The notes under the pieces are model-generated. The model did not search any database. It was not told the DNA's origin and saw only the letters and a list, made by a program, of their open reading frames with translations. Positions 46,257-57,100 of a DNA stretch of 64,000 nucleotides are shown one piece after another. The stretch's first letter is position 1. The number at the start of each line of letters is the position of its first letter. Origin of the DNA: Symsagittifera roscoffensis (Eukaryota; Xenacoelomorpha; Acoela; Convolutidae). Made by a program: the position numbers and the translations under genes. The stretch is from the NCBI RefSeq assembly GCF_963678635.1, contig NC_087066.1, positions 14,120,517-14,184,516 of the forward strand, given 5' to 3'.

Positions 46257-47591
46257 ACAATGTGATGTTCAGGATTTGGAACCCGGAAAGGAAGTACGTA
46301 ATTAAACCGGTAAATTTGATAATGGCGAATGAGAATAAAGCACCGGTGTTCTTGAGTAAGAGGGTAAGGCTGAAAGCAAACGAAGCGGCAATATTAAGCG
46401 TGCGGATGAAATATTATAATGAAATAAGTGACAAAAAAAATATGCATTGTCCCAAATCCAAATAGTCAAAGTGCTGCTATTTTAGGAAGATCCTTCTCGA
46501 TAACCAAGAGTGGCCTCTGCGTCAGTGTATTGTTGAATACTCTTGATATACCTATCACAATCCAGAGGGGAAGGAAATTGGGATACGCTCTTCCTGTGAA
46601 AACTCGATATGAAATGACTGAAAATGTAAAAGAAAGTGAAGTTCTTGGTTGCCCGAATCATTGAGATAAGATTTGTACCTTGAGAAGATTGAAGAAAATA
46701 AAATATTCATCAGGTCTTGTGAAATCGCTTAAGTCAGAGAGAGACGCTGGACTTTCGAGCTGTTCGAATTTTCCGGAAAGACCAACACTAGAGGAATTAG
46801 AAGCGGATAAACCGGTTTTACCAGAGATAGAGCACTTGAGGGGTAAGGTGACGGACGAATAGCTTGAAGCCTTCTAGGACGTACTAGATCGAAACGAGGA
46901 CGTTTTTTCGAAACATAAGGTAGACATTGGATGTTGTAACTTCGTTGAGCACGAAACAGAGCTTGAGGAGTCGGTGGTACCACACAGGGAGGGGGCGAGG
47001 CGTATGATCCCTAACAAATCGGATGCATGTAGAAAATAAATAGAAACCCTACTAGAGCATGATATGATAGAACCATCCAAATCACCGTGGCGTGTGGAGT
47101 AGTGATGGCTAAGAAGAAAGGCGACCAACTAAGGTTTTGTTGTGAATTTCGATATCTGAACTCCGTCACGGTGAAGGATGCCTATCCCATACCTAGGATT
47201 GATCAGAGCCTCTCAAAATTAGGGGACGCAAAATTTTTTACAACTCTTGATTTAGGATCAACTTTTTGGCAGGTCCCACTGAGGAAGCAGGACAAGGACA
47301 AAAAGGGTTTGCTTGCGAGCTGGGGCTGTTTCAATGGAAAACGATGACCTTTGGCCTTTGCAATGCCACGGCTCTATTTTAACGATTGATGGCACACGCA
47401 TTGACAAGTGTAACGAAGAAATATGGCAACCTGGTGATGTGCTACGTGGACGACGTGGTAATAGCGACACTACTCTAGAGGACCACATCGAGCGACCAGA
47501 TGAGGTGTTCGCTTGCATGAAAAGAGCAGGACTAAAATGCAAGCCATCGATGTGCGATATACTCAAGGACTCAATTAAATAGCTAGGGAGG
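46257..47591 (+). pseudogene. reverse transcriptase, copy B2
   Basis: Scattered over at least four frames. The protease-RT linker (KPVNLIMANENKAPVFLSKR at about 46,301, LGYALPVKTRYEMTE) is followed near 46,890 by DVLDRNEDVFSKHK and ETLLEHDMIEPSKSPW. The RT core has LRFCCEFRYLNSVTVKDAYP then PRIDQ (47,110-47,210), the first catalytic Asp in TTLDLGSTFWQV, and the active site CYVDDVVIAT with YVDD at 47,443-47,454. The thumb side has KRAGLKCKPS. The Ty3/Gypsy class is clear from the YPIPRID and YVDD motifs. Several stops make it inactive. Confidence 0.85.
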
Positions 47592-48431
47592 ATGGTGGAT
47601 AAGCATGGCATCAGACCAGACCCAGACCCAGTAGAAGCGGTGCTAACTTGGAAATCACCGAAAACGGAGCTTCAACTGATGAGCTTCTTGGGTTTTGCGA
47701 ATTATTACAGGGAATTCATTAAGGGCTATGCGGACAAAGTGTACCCGATGCAACAACTCATGAGGCATAGAGGCAAGAAATTCACGTGGAAAAATGCAGC
47801 AGAAGAGTCATTCCACAGGATAAAGAAGGAGTTGTGTGAAGCACCTCTGCTAGGTATGCCAACGGAAAAATGGATGTAAGTGCCGGATACGGATGCGTCG
47901 GTGGTAGCGATCTCGGGCATACTCCATCAAGAGCAGGAATGGAACGGGAAGACAGTCTTGAGACCGATAGCATACGGGAGCAAAGGCTTGAGTGATACAG
48001 AAATGAAGTACGGCGCACCCAAGGCAGAAATGTTTGCGGTAGTCTTCTTTGTAGAGAAATACAGGGCGTACCTAGGTAGCGAACCATTCAAGTTACGGTT
48101 CGACAATAGAGCACTCAGCTGGTTGAAAACGTACTCAATGGATCAGAGCTACATTGGGAGATTGATAGTTCGCTTGGATGGCTACATTAAGATCATTGAA
48201 CACAGAACAAGGGACAAAAATCAAAATGCCGATAGCTTGAGTAAGAAGACGGAAGTCTACGAAAGACAGGAACAAAGGGAGGAGGACAAGCCAGAAATCA
48301 AAGATGGCTTCTCTTTTATGGACAAAGAAACTTACGACAGCCTTCCACTCACGAGGTGGCTCGACAAGTCAGGTAAACCAATAGAGAATCATCCCGAATT
48401 GCCAGGGGAGCGTCCAGAGAGAACAAATTGA
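47592..48431 (+). pseudogene. RT connection and RNase H, copy B2
   Basis: MVDKHGIRPDPDPVEAVLTW and MSFLGFANYYREFIKGYADK are the Gypsy RT connection. A stop (TAA, 47,877-47,879) precedes PDTDASVVAISGILHQ. RNase H catalytic acids are visible: Asp in DTDAS, Glu in PKAEMFAVVFFVEK, Asp in LRFDNRALSWL, and the last Asp in NADSLSK after the His of EHRTRD. The reading ends at 48,431 with a TGA after a tail containing DKETYDSLPLTRWL. It degrades the RNA strand during reverse transcription. Confidence 0.85.
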
Positions 48432-49395
48432 GGAAAAAAAGAGGGATGCCAATGGAAGTAAGGCTCGAGTCAAAATAGTGACGGAAACACTAAAGGCAAA
48501 AGGCTACGATCTCATTCAAGTAGAGACCGGAAGTGCGAAGATAGGTGAGGACTTGAGGGGAATATTTGAGAATCTAGCAGACGATAGACGCGTTGTCCGG
48601 AACAATGATAAAGACGAACCAGAAGTCTCAATACTGAGTAGAGATGAGGCAGCGTATGGCGAGAACTCGTTGAAAGGAAAGCAACTCGATGACAAGGATG
48701 TCGTGCAGTCATTAGTTAAGAAGATTCCGGAAGAGATACTAAGGCGGACTATGGTTCGAAAGAAGAAAGTGACATTTTGGGAGGAGGCCGAACACCTTGG
48801 ATTGGGTCAAGAGTCCGGGGAGTGGCCCACATCAGAAGAAGATGCTGAAGAAGAGAAACTGTTCGGGGAGTCCGATGAATGGGATGAAGACTCAGAGAAG
48901 AGCAGCAATGATCAGGATAGTCTATGCATGATATTGGCAGAAGAGAAAATGAGGCACCGCGACAGGGAACTACAAACTGACCCTTCCTCAGGAACGTATA
49001 ATTTGGATCAGCAGGAGGTGTGCGGAGGTGAAGAACTTGAGAAAATTGCAGTATCAAGGAAACCGTTCAGGGAGCTATCGTGCAATTCAAATGTCAGAAC
49101 AAACCCGATGATGACAGGAAGGTCTTGAGGAGGATAGGTTGCGTCAAACTGAAAGACGACATCTACAGTCCTAGAGAAATGAGTGGTCAGATAATGGCAT
49201 TGAAGGAAAACGTCAAGGCGAGATACAGACTGTCAGATCTGATACGAGCCCAGAAGAATGACAAGATGACGAGCAACCTCTCCAAATGGATCCAGACATG
49301 ATTCAAAGAGAGAGGGGATCTGGAAGACGACACTTACAAGATCTTGAGCCAGTTACAAGGAGAGAAAAGATTTACGCTATCACACAGCTGATGGT
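48432..49395 (+). pseudogene. acidic linker between RNase H and integrase, copy B2
   Basis: Readings 48,478-49,128 and 49,080-49,301 overlap with a frame change near 49,105. The segment is long (over 250 residues), very acidic (WPTSEEDAEEEKLF, EWDEDSEKSSNDQDS) and ends with ARYRLSDLIRAQKNDKMTS. Ordinary Gypsy pol has a much shorter join here. The counterpart at 9,249-8,713 of copy A keeps the end motif, so the linker is a fixed trait of this family. Function is unknown. Confidence 0.6.
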
Positions 49396-51388
49396 GTGAT
49401 GGCCTGTAGAAGAAAAGATGAGGAGAAGATACTACACAAGCATAACCTCATCATACTACCACAGTTGTACCAGACGGAAGTGTTATTCAGATCGCACGAC
49501 CAAATGGGACATCAGGGGATAGACAGGGTACAACAAAGAATACTACACAAGTTTGATTGGCCAGAGTTAAGAAAGGCTTGCGAGAGATGGGTGAACGCAT
49601 GCCTGGCGTGTTTACAAGTGAAAGATCCAAGAAAAATGATGTTCTCACTCAAGTCCGTAGAGAGCTCGGAGTTTAACGAAGTCGTGCAGATAGACCATCA
49701 GAAGATCTGCATGGCAGGCTCGGGATATAATCAAACACTGGTCATAATAGACCACTTTACGAAGTTGGCAGAAGCGGTGCCATGTCAAACGGCCTCAGCG
49801 GAGGAGACTTGTGACCATTTGACAAGACATTGGATATCACGATATGGTTGTCCGATGACCTTCCAGTCTGACAACGGGAAAGCCTTCGTTGGGGACCCAC
49901 ACTCAACTACTTACCATCCTCAGACTAACGGACTAGTTGAGAGACAAAAACAGATCGCTGGTGAACATGCTCAGGGTTTATTGCTCGAGATACATGACAG
50001 ACTGGGATAAGTATCTGCCGCAAGTGGTAGGGGCGTACAACAGCACGCAACACTCGACAACAAGAATCAGCTCCTTCATGATGTTAACGGGCAGGGAGAG
50101 AGCGATGTCCCTAACATTCTTTAACCCAGAATACGAAGGGAAAAAGACGTCGCCTCAAGCTTATGTGAAAGAAGCCGTCAAGAGACAACAGGAGCTAAAA
50201 AAGCTCTGCAGGAGGAACACGGCGCAAGCACAAATGAGACAAATGAAGCAGTGGAAGAAGTATGATAAGAAAATACTTCAGGCAAAACCGTATGCAGTGG
50301 GACAATATGTCTGGGTGTTCCAGAATGTCATACCTCCGAAGGGGACGAAAAAACTACTAAAGAAATGGCGAGGACCTTTCATGATAACGGAGGTACATCA
50401 GCAAGGACGGTTCTACCGCTTGAGTACAGGGCGTGCAGCGCACTATGAAAATCTGAAACCTCATGTCCCATCTCCGGAAGACTGGTGCGTACCGCAGAAT
50501 ATGGAAGGACTCGAGTACCTATTGGTAGAGCCAGCATGCGAAGTGAACGAAAAAGGCACCAGAGGAAAGAATGATGGCAACGAGGACGTGAGCATGGATG
50601 ATAATGAGAAGATAGATGCAGACTCAGAGGCGGGATCCTATGCGGAGGAAGATTGGAATGATCCAGAGCAGAACGAGGTGCCAAAGTGGAAGGAATCAGA
50701 CTTGCTGAGGATAGCAGGAACAAGGAATGGGAATCGCAGGCGGACAGACATGCTATACAACAGGTATGGGGATGACTTCTTGATTGACAAGATACAACCT
50801 GATGAGATATGCGAAGAGTTAGTGAGTGTGGGCGAGTTGGTAGCCGATGATGAAAGGCAAATCATCAACGACAGCAAACTTTACTTGCAGGAGGATTAAT
50901 CGACACCAGAACGAGAAACAGATCTGGAGCAGAGCGAGATAGAAAGGAGGGAAAATACAAACTTGAGGATACTGGAATGGATGCGTGACCTCAAGAACAA
51001 GGGAGATGATGCGCAAAGTATCCAGCAGGTCGACGTCTCAGCGGAAAAACATGTGAAGACGAAAGACCCACTTTTCGGTAGGACAGCAACCGACCGGCTA
51101 CTTGAGATACCACCAGATAATTTAGACTCAGCATCATCGACGGGGACGTCGATAAATATTTTTGTCCGGGGAGTGGGGGTAGGACTTACCCACACCAAAA
51201 ATTTGATGATAAAGAAGCTCAGGGAAGTGAGAGAGACCAACGGGTTGGAATTGGATCAGGAGGAGGCTGAGCCTACCATAGGGCGAAATTTCAAGACGAA
51301 ATTTGAAATACCTAATGAATATTCAGAAAACATCCTGATCACGGACAGCGACTTCATCTTGTCAGACAGGAAAGCGCGATCTGTATAA
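49396..51388 (+). pseudogene. integrase and pol tail, copy B2
   Basis: The zinc-binding region has HDQMGHQGIDRV and CLACLQ. The catalytic core has VVQIDHQKIC, FQSDNGKAF and GLVERQ. Only 22 residues lie between the second Asp and the Glu, instead of 35 in copy A, because about 13 codons are deleted after FVGD. A frame change near 49,940 leads into YCSRYMTDWDKYLPQVVGAY. The GPY/F domain is LLKKWRGPFMITEVHQQGRF at 50,355. The frame continues through an acidic tail, with one stop at 50,897 (TAA), to TAA at 51,388. This would insert the DNA copy into the host genome but is disabled here. Confidence 0.85.
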
Positions 51389-51396
51389 CGGCAGAC

Positions 51397-51777
51397 ATGA
51401 GCTTCAAATTGAGACTAGAGGCCGAATTCAAGAGAGAATATCAGAACGTGGAGTTTCTATTTGGGCAGAGACCGGGGTTGGGAGGAATGGCTGCGCTTCC
51501 TCCCTCAGTTTCACAAGTTCCGTGCAAATGCTTGTGCTTTTTGGTAACAAGGTTCAATGAAAGGAGCACGATAGACCCCGAACACGTGATGTTGGCACTA
51601 ACGAAGCTGAGGGAGTTCATGGTCAAAAGAGGAATAATGGAGGTCTAGATGCCGGTCTATGACCCAAACAGGGGCAAGTTGAACCCTAAGGAATTGTACG
51701 CCATCCTACACGTGGTCTTTGCAGAAGGGGAGATGACGGTACACCTACACAAGATGTACTACTTGAGTATCGCCTGA
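51397..51777 (+). pseudogene. ORF4, small conserved post-pol protein, copy B2
   Basis: 126 residues from the ATG at 51,397, eight bases after the pol stop, interrupted by one TAG at 51,646. Conserved with copy A: SVSQVPCKCLCFLVTR, PEHVMLALTKLREFMV, MPVYDPNRGKLNPKELYAIL and the Tyr-rich end KMYYLSIA. No signal peptide or membrane segment. I do not recognise a family. It could be the natural C-terminal end of pol or a separate accessory protein. The close spacing to the pol stop allows either. Confidence 0.55.
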
Positions 51778-52201
51778 GCTTCGGGCGGACATGGAGGTCT
51801 CGATTTAGGTTAAAGGGGGGCACGAGTTAGGTACAAGGGGGCGCGAAGCAGGTAGACGGATTTTAATGTATTTGACATGACAATTAAATCTTAGAAGAGT
51901 TAATGGTGCTAAAACATGAAATGAATCTGCATGATCTTAAAATCACTAATTGAATTATTTTAGCAAATGATTGGTGGGATAACGTTTTTAAAAACACAAT
52001 AACGGGGGGGGGGCTCAGGTTAGGCACACAACATCTCGGTCTAAAAGATGGGTTTTATTTTCAGATTGATTTGCAAAATTGAATTGACGACCAAGCCACA
52101 CTCATTTGAAGAGAGAAAGAGATCTTGAGCAAGTTCTCTATCGGCAGTGTCAGAGGGAAACATTTCTCAAGCATCAAGTGGGGAAATGTATTTTTCAAGT
52201 C
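51778..52201 (+). other. spacer between ORF4 and ORF5 with G-rich tracts
   Basis: Contains TTAAAGGGGGGCACGAG at about 51,810 and a run of 11 G at 52,004-52,014. The first looks like a polypurine tract, which normally sits just before a 3' terminal repeat. If so, ORF5 onward would lie outside or inside the terminal repeat. I found no matching repeat upstream of gag, and copy A keeps the same gene order without such tracts. Confidence 0.4.
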
Positions 52202-52293
52202 TAACTGGTAAGGTATTTCTCAAGTAACTGGTAAGGTATTTCTCAAGTAACTGACAAAGTATTGCTCAAGTAACTGGTAAGGTATTTCTCAAG
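52202..52293 (+). repeat. 23-bp tandem repeat, four units
   Basis: TAACTGGTAAGGTATTTCTC plus AAG, at 52,202, 52,225, 52,248 (diverged) and 52,271. It lies 37 bp before the ORF5 start and follows several CTCAAG-containing near repeats at 52,160-52,200. It may be part of a leader or promoter for ORF5. Confidence 0.9.
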
Positions 52294-52329
52294 TTGGTTG
52301 ACACGTGAGATCACCTGAAGATAGTGACG

Positions 52330-54175
52330 ATGGCGGATCGCTTTTGGAAGGCTATGCCAGCAGCGCTCAAAAGGCCTACACCCGACAAATCATTTAAGCG
52401 CTTGAGGGATCTCGACTATACCCAAGTGGATGAGAGGTTGGCGGTGATATTGAACGCTATCCTACAGTTAGAGGCGCAGGGTGATTATAGGGAATCAGCG
52501 ACAGAAGCCGTGTTGATGCTTGGCTACACCTCAGAAGGGATATTCAATCAAGAGCAGAACAGATGGCTATCCTGGAACGTGGATGGAGGCGTGAGGAATC
52601 GACTTGTCAAGGAATCCCGGCTTGAATAATAACACGGAATATGGTGCAGGAGAGTTCCCACTTCCAACCAAACCGCCAGCGGGATTTGCAGCCCAATCCA
52701 CGAGCAGGCCATTGTCTATGATACGGTCTCAGCAGACAGAGGAAGCGTACCCGGACCTCAGTAACTTGAAGAGGGAACTAGAAAGGGCCCAGAGGGAACG
52801 ATACAAATCGAATCTTGACAGGGATGATGCGAAACTCGAGAGGGACCAGGCAAACCTGGAAAGAGATCAAGAGATCCTGGAGAAGTATCAGGTGAGGCGC
52901 GATCTCAACATGATCAGGGCGGAGTACCAGCAGGAACAGAAGGTGAGCGAGAACGAGGCGAACTGTGAGCATTTAAAGTCAGAGATAGAAAAGATTCAGA
53001 GGAGGCAACGAGAGTTCGCGAGGCAGAAAGAAAAGAGGACGAGGACGACGGAACCAGCTGTCACGGGATCGAGACCAGAGTCGCGAATGGAGGTGGATGA
53101 ATTTCCCCGGTCCAGTGTTCAATTCAATTTTTACCGATTAGCCCAGGATCATATGAACAAGGGGCTAGAAGTGTGGATACCACCCGAGCCGGTGCCCTGC
53201 GTGCGTAGTCTAGATACGCAACAAATACGGCCATTGATGGAGGTCACGCTCACGGGATACACTCCCAGTTCAACCCCTAGCAGTAGCCAAATTGGTGCGA
53301 GTTCATCGCGTATCAAGAAGCTACATGATAGGTTGCAGTGGAGGACTCGTGAAGACTCAATACGAGAAGAGCGACCTCTCACCTAAAAAGACCATCCAGT
53401 CAGGAGTGTAATAATCGCGAGCTATAAGAAGAACACGGATGGTGCATATCACAGGCACAACCGCATGGACTGGGCATGGAGGGATTGCTTCCATGACGCG
53501 GCTTGGGCTGAGTACTTCACTCAGCCAAGAATACCAGAGGGTGCGGTCCACTTGATTATAGGGGATAGCCTGATACGAGTACTGACACGAATACAGTCAC
53601 ATTGGCAAGTTGGAGTCTTAAGTTTTTCTGGAGCTGCGACGCTGTTTTTCTGGAGAAGTTGTACACGGTCACTATGATGATGGGGACCAAAGAAGTGTCC
53701 AAGGGAGAGCCAAGAAAGGTGATGAGGCTGCACGAGAAGATGAGTGCATCCTTGAGGAGCTGAGAATTTATCTAGATCCCGAGATACTCACCATTTGAAC
53801 TGTTACGTACAACATGAAGGCCGACCAACACGCGAGAGAGATGAATGAGAAAGTTTGCAATATTAACGAGTTAATCAGACAGATTCAGCAAAGGAGCGTG
53901 CGGACATGATGGAACGCATCCTTCCGGACGATGCGTCCTCGGATGGCATTCATTTTGATAGGCCCAGGGGCACGGAGTGGCTGAATGGTGTCTTCCAGAG
54001 GCACATAAACATGCTAAGGTCAGACATGCTGGAAATTGCCCAGTTCACCTTTGATCCATCCCCGATTCCTCCCTTCTTTGTCACTGGCCTCTATCTGGCT
54101 GTCTGGGAGCGAGAGTTGTCTCGAGAGATAGCTCATGGAGCAGGCGGACCAGACAACTGGGTTCCACACCGATGA
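52330..54175 (+). pseudogene. ORF5, coiled coil plus SGNH/GDSL-hydrolase-like protein, copy B
   Basis: Starts at the ATG at 52,330 (MADRFWKAMPAALKRP). After an N-terminal domain (about 85 residues, ending QNRWLSW) and a frame change near 52,610 comes a long coiled coil (LKRELERAQRER to QREFARQKEKR, about 52,767-53,040) and a Pro/Ser linker. Then HNRMDWAWRDCFHDAAW leads into the SGNH-like fold: block I VHLIIGDSLIRVL with GDS at 53,561-53,569, block III MMMGTKEVSKGE at 53,672-53,707, and block V SSDGIHFDRP with Asp-His at 53,942-53,953. SGNH enzymes hydrolyse esters with a Ser-His-Asp triad. Frameshifts near 53,640, 53,740 and 53,900 and several stops inactivate it. Confidence 0.7.
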
Positions 54176-57100
54176 AAGCCGAGGAGGCGGAGTCATCCAC
54201 CTCCCAAAGTTTGGTGGTGTCTTCAGTGGTGGTGGTGGACAATAAGAAGGTGGAGAGACCGGCAGAGAACACCAAGGCACGATATCTAGAGAGGGTAAAA
54301 GAGTTGGATCTGAAGGATTTGGAATGCAGGCAGGAATTGGCAGAAGTCCTGGGACTCAAGAACGTGTCACACAAGGACTTGAGTTGACAGCACTGTGTGG
54401 ACTGGTTGAAAGCCCACGAGACACATTTCTCATGAGCAAGGACAATGGAGACAGCAGACTTAACTGGGATCCCGCTGAAGTCGATAATGGGAACAGTCAA
54501 CAATAGGCCGCTCAAGCAATTGGGGAGTCCAGGACTCATAGTGGAACCTCCCAAGCATCGAACGAGCATAGCCCGAATCAGGGTAGCAACTCCCGCACAG
54601 TTGAGAGTGGTAGAGAAGCTGCTTGAGCCGAAAGACATGGGGCTCCCAGATGCCGCATATGAAGGTTCAAAGCTAGCCGATGATCCGAGATAGGGTAAAC
54701 CCTGTGGAAGCTCACAGTTGGCCAAGACGTTGGCGGTGTATGATTGATCGGATCCAGGAGCAGCGAGGTTGATCATCGTGGCGGGTTCGGTTTCGAGGGG
54801 ACGTCCCCGAAGCTATTTTGGCCAGAAACCTTAGTGTATCTGCTGCCTGTTGCGGAACTGAATCAGATGCTGGCCCTGGTGGTGGCGATGAAGTCGGAGA
54901 CGCTTTGCGAGCCGGAACTGCTGCTAGTTGCAGGAATGAACGACCACCTGCATGCGGCAGGGCTTCTGGAGCACCTGAAAGGCGAGGCACCAACACCCAA
55001 GAAAATCTGGGAAGCAATCCAGACGTTGTTTGCCGCGATGAACGAGGTACAGGAATCTATGGTTTCTCGATTTGGATCCAAGACAAGAGTGGCATTTACG
55101 ACGTCCCCGGGCTTCGCGAGTATGCCGCCTTGCAGTTTGTGTATGCTATGTTGATCTTGATAGCGGAAGGGACGCGTGGCGGATACTTATGGCAGCTCCC
55201 AATCGCGAGCTGGAATCGACAAATTTGAGACTTCTTAAGTCGGAATTGGCAGCGGCATGGGCAGATGTGTCTCATGCTTTAGGAGGATTCTACGAATTGG
55301 CGGACGTTCTCATTGTGCTGGATGAGGTCATCTGTCTTAAAGTGTCGAATCTCGCTCGGCAATTAAAGTTCAATCCGGAGATAAGGGACAATCACCCGAT
55401 AATATGCTACTTGACAGCCAGCCTGTGGTTTCGAAGCATGGATCTGACGATCACGAGTTCCACCAGCAAGGCGAGGGGACCGAGTAATGGAAGGGAAAAT
55501 ATGGCTGCGGCCGAAAAGCATTTGGAATCGATGGGCTACCGTTTAACGCAAGAAAGAGGCAGGTGGCCGTTTCTGACCCCACGGCTGGAGAATGCCACGG
55601 ATAAGACGCGGGAGAGTGCCCCACCTCTCATCAAACAGGTATGGGAGTTTCTTGAGGGGCAGCTAGAAGTAGCAGAGAGCAGAGATATGACGGTGGGAAG
55701 ATTTGTCACAGCGGCAAATGAAGTCACCATTGGAGGATTCTGGAGGGAGCACGCGAAGGGCGAGCTGAAGATTAGAAAAAACCACGAGATCTTGAGATTC
55801 TTAAGCCCTTGCTGGGAGAAGATGTACATTGGCGGAGTGTTCTATGCGAAGGATGCCATCTTCGATGCATTCGTGCAGGAGTTACTGAATATGCCCATTA
55901 ACCTCTTACTGGCCCTGTTCTTGGTCTACCTCAGGTATCTGTTCAACATGGGCCCGGCCTACATGTTCAGTAGGGGTGTGGAAACGCTCCGAATTGATGA
56001 ATACTTGAAACTAGTACTCTTGACCCACGGGGAACTGATGGTGTTTCATCGACTGATGAAGTATGGGGAACCCCTGTCGATGGGGAAGGCTCACCCAAGC
56101 GCAGAAACTTACTCATACAAGTGCGCTGCCGGGCTGAAGACGTTGCTGGTGGAGTATCTCTTAATGCAAAATCGATACCTGACGGGCAAGGAGAGGAATC
56201 CCAAGACGAGAGAAGAGTTGAAGGAGGCGAATGGAGGCATGCCTCTCTTGACTGATATGTGTGATTAGGGACTTAGGGATGATTAGGGGCTTGGACAAGT
56301 CGTGATCTGCATCTATGGGCCGGCGGTAACATACGCTTTTCCTGGTCCGCTCGTAGCGGCATACCGGAATTCAGTGGTGCACGTGAGCTTGATAAGTGTT
56401 CTAGATGGGACGGCGCTGAACTGGTGCAGGCAAGAAGAGCTGAGGGCACGGATGAGCGACACGGTACTCTTCGGGAAAGTGAAGGATCCAGAATTGATGG
56501 CGTTCAATTTCCGGGGACAACTGCAGTGCAGAATGGGGGGGAACTTGAGGGCCCCATTGAGGCCTACCCCAAGTTCTGGAACATGAACCCCCTAGCAGCG
56601 GATAAGGAGGAAGTCTTGAGAATCCCAGCGTGGAAAGGGAGTTTTGATATGGTGAAGAAGGAGTATGAGATGATACTTGAGCGAGAAATTTTGCCCACCA
56701 CCGTCCCTGAATTCCCGATGGTCAGAAGAATGACCCTGGGGATGAATAGCCCGCTGGTGGTCCCATTCCTACACATAAGAGCCACTGTGGAGAAACAGCA
56801 GAAGGAGTTTACGGACCCTCGAGATCCCTTGTTTTTTTGGAAACTCAGCCGCACTGTATTTCCACACGTGAGACATCAAGATAAACTCATGGATGACACA
56901 GGCAAAAAAAGATTGGAGGCTCAATGCCCCCGAAAGTTCGAGGTTCGGGATATCTTGAGGACGCTCGAGCAGGCTGAGCTGGAGAACAAACTGCCGATTT
57001 GGGATGATGGAAGAATGATTGTGGAGGAGGGACACAATGCTCTGAAAGATGAAATGAGCGCCACAAGGAAATATCGAGCGCCCTACGGATTGGAACAGCT

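Noticed and set aside
51805-52330. 3' long terminal repeat of element B
   Set aside because: G-rich tracts look like polypurine tracts, but no matching sequence was found upstream of gag at 39,100-39,280 or in copy A, so I do not call a terminal repeat.
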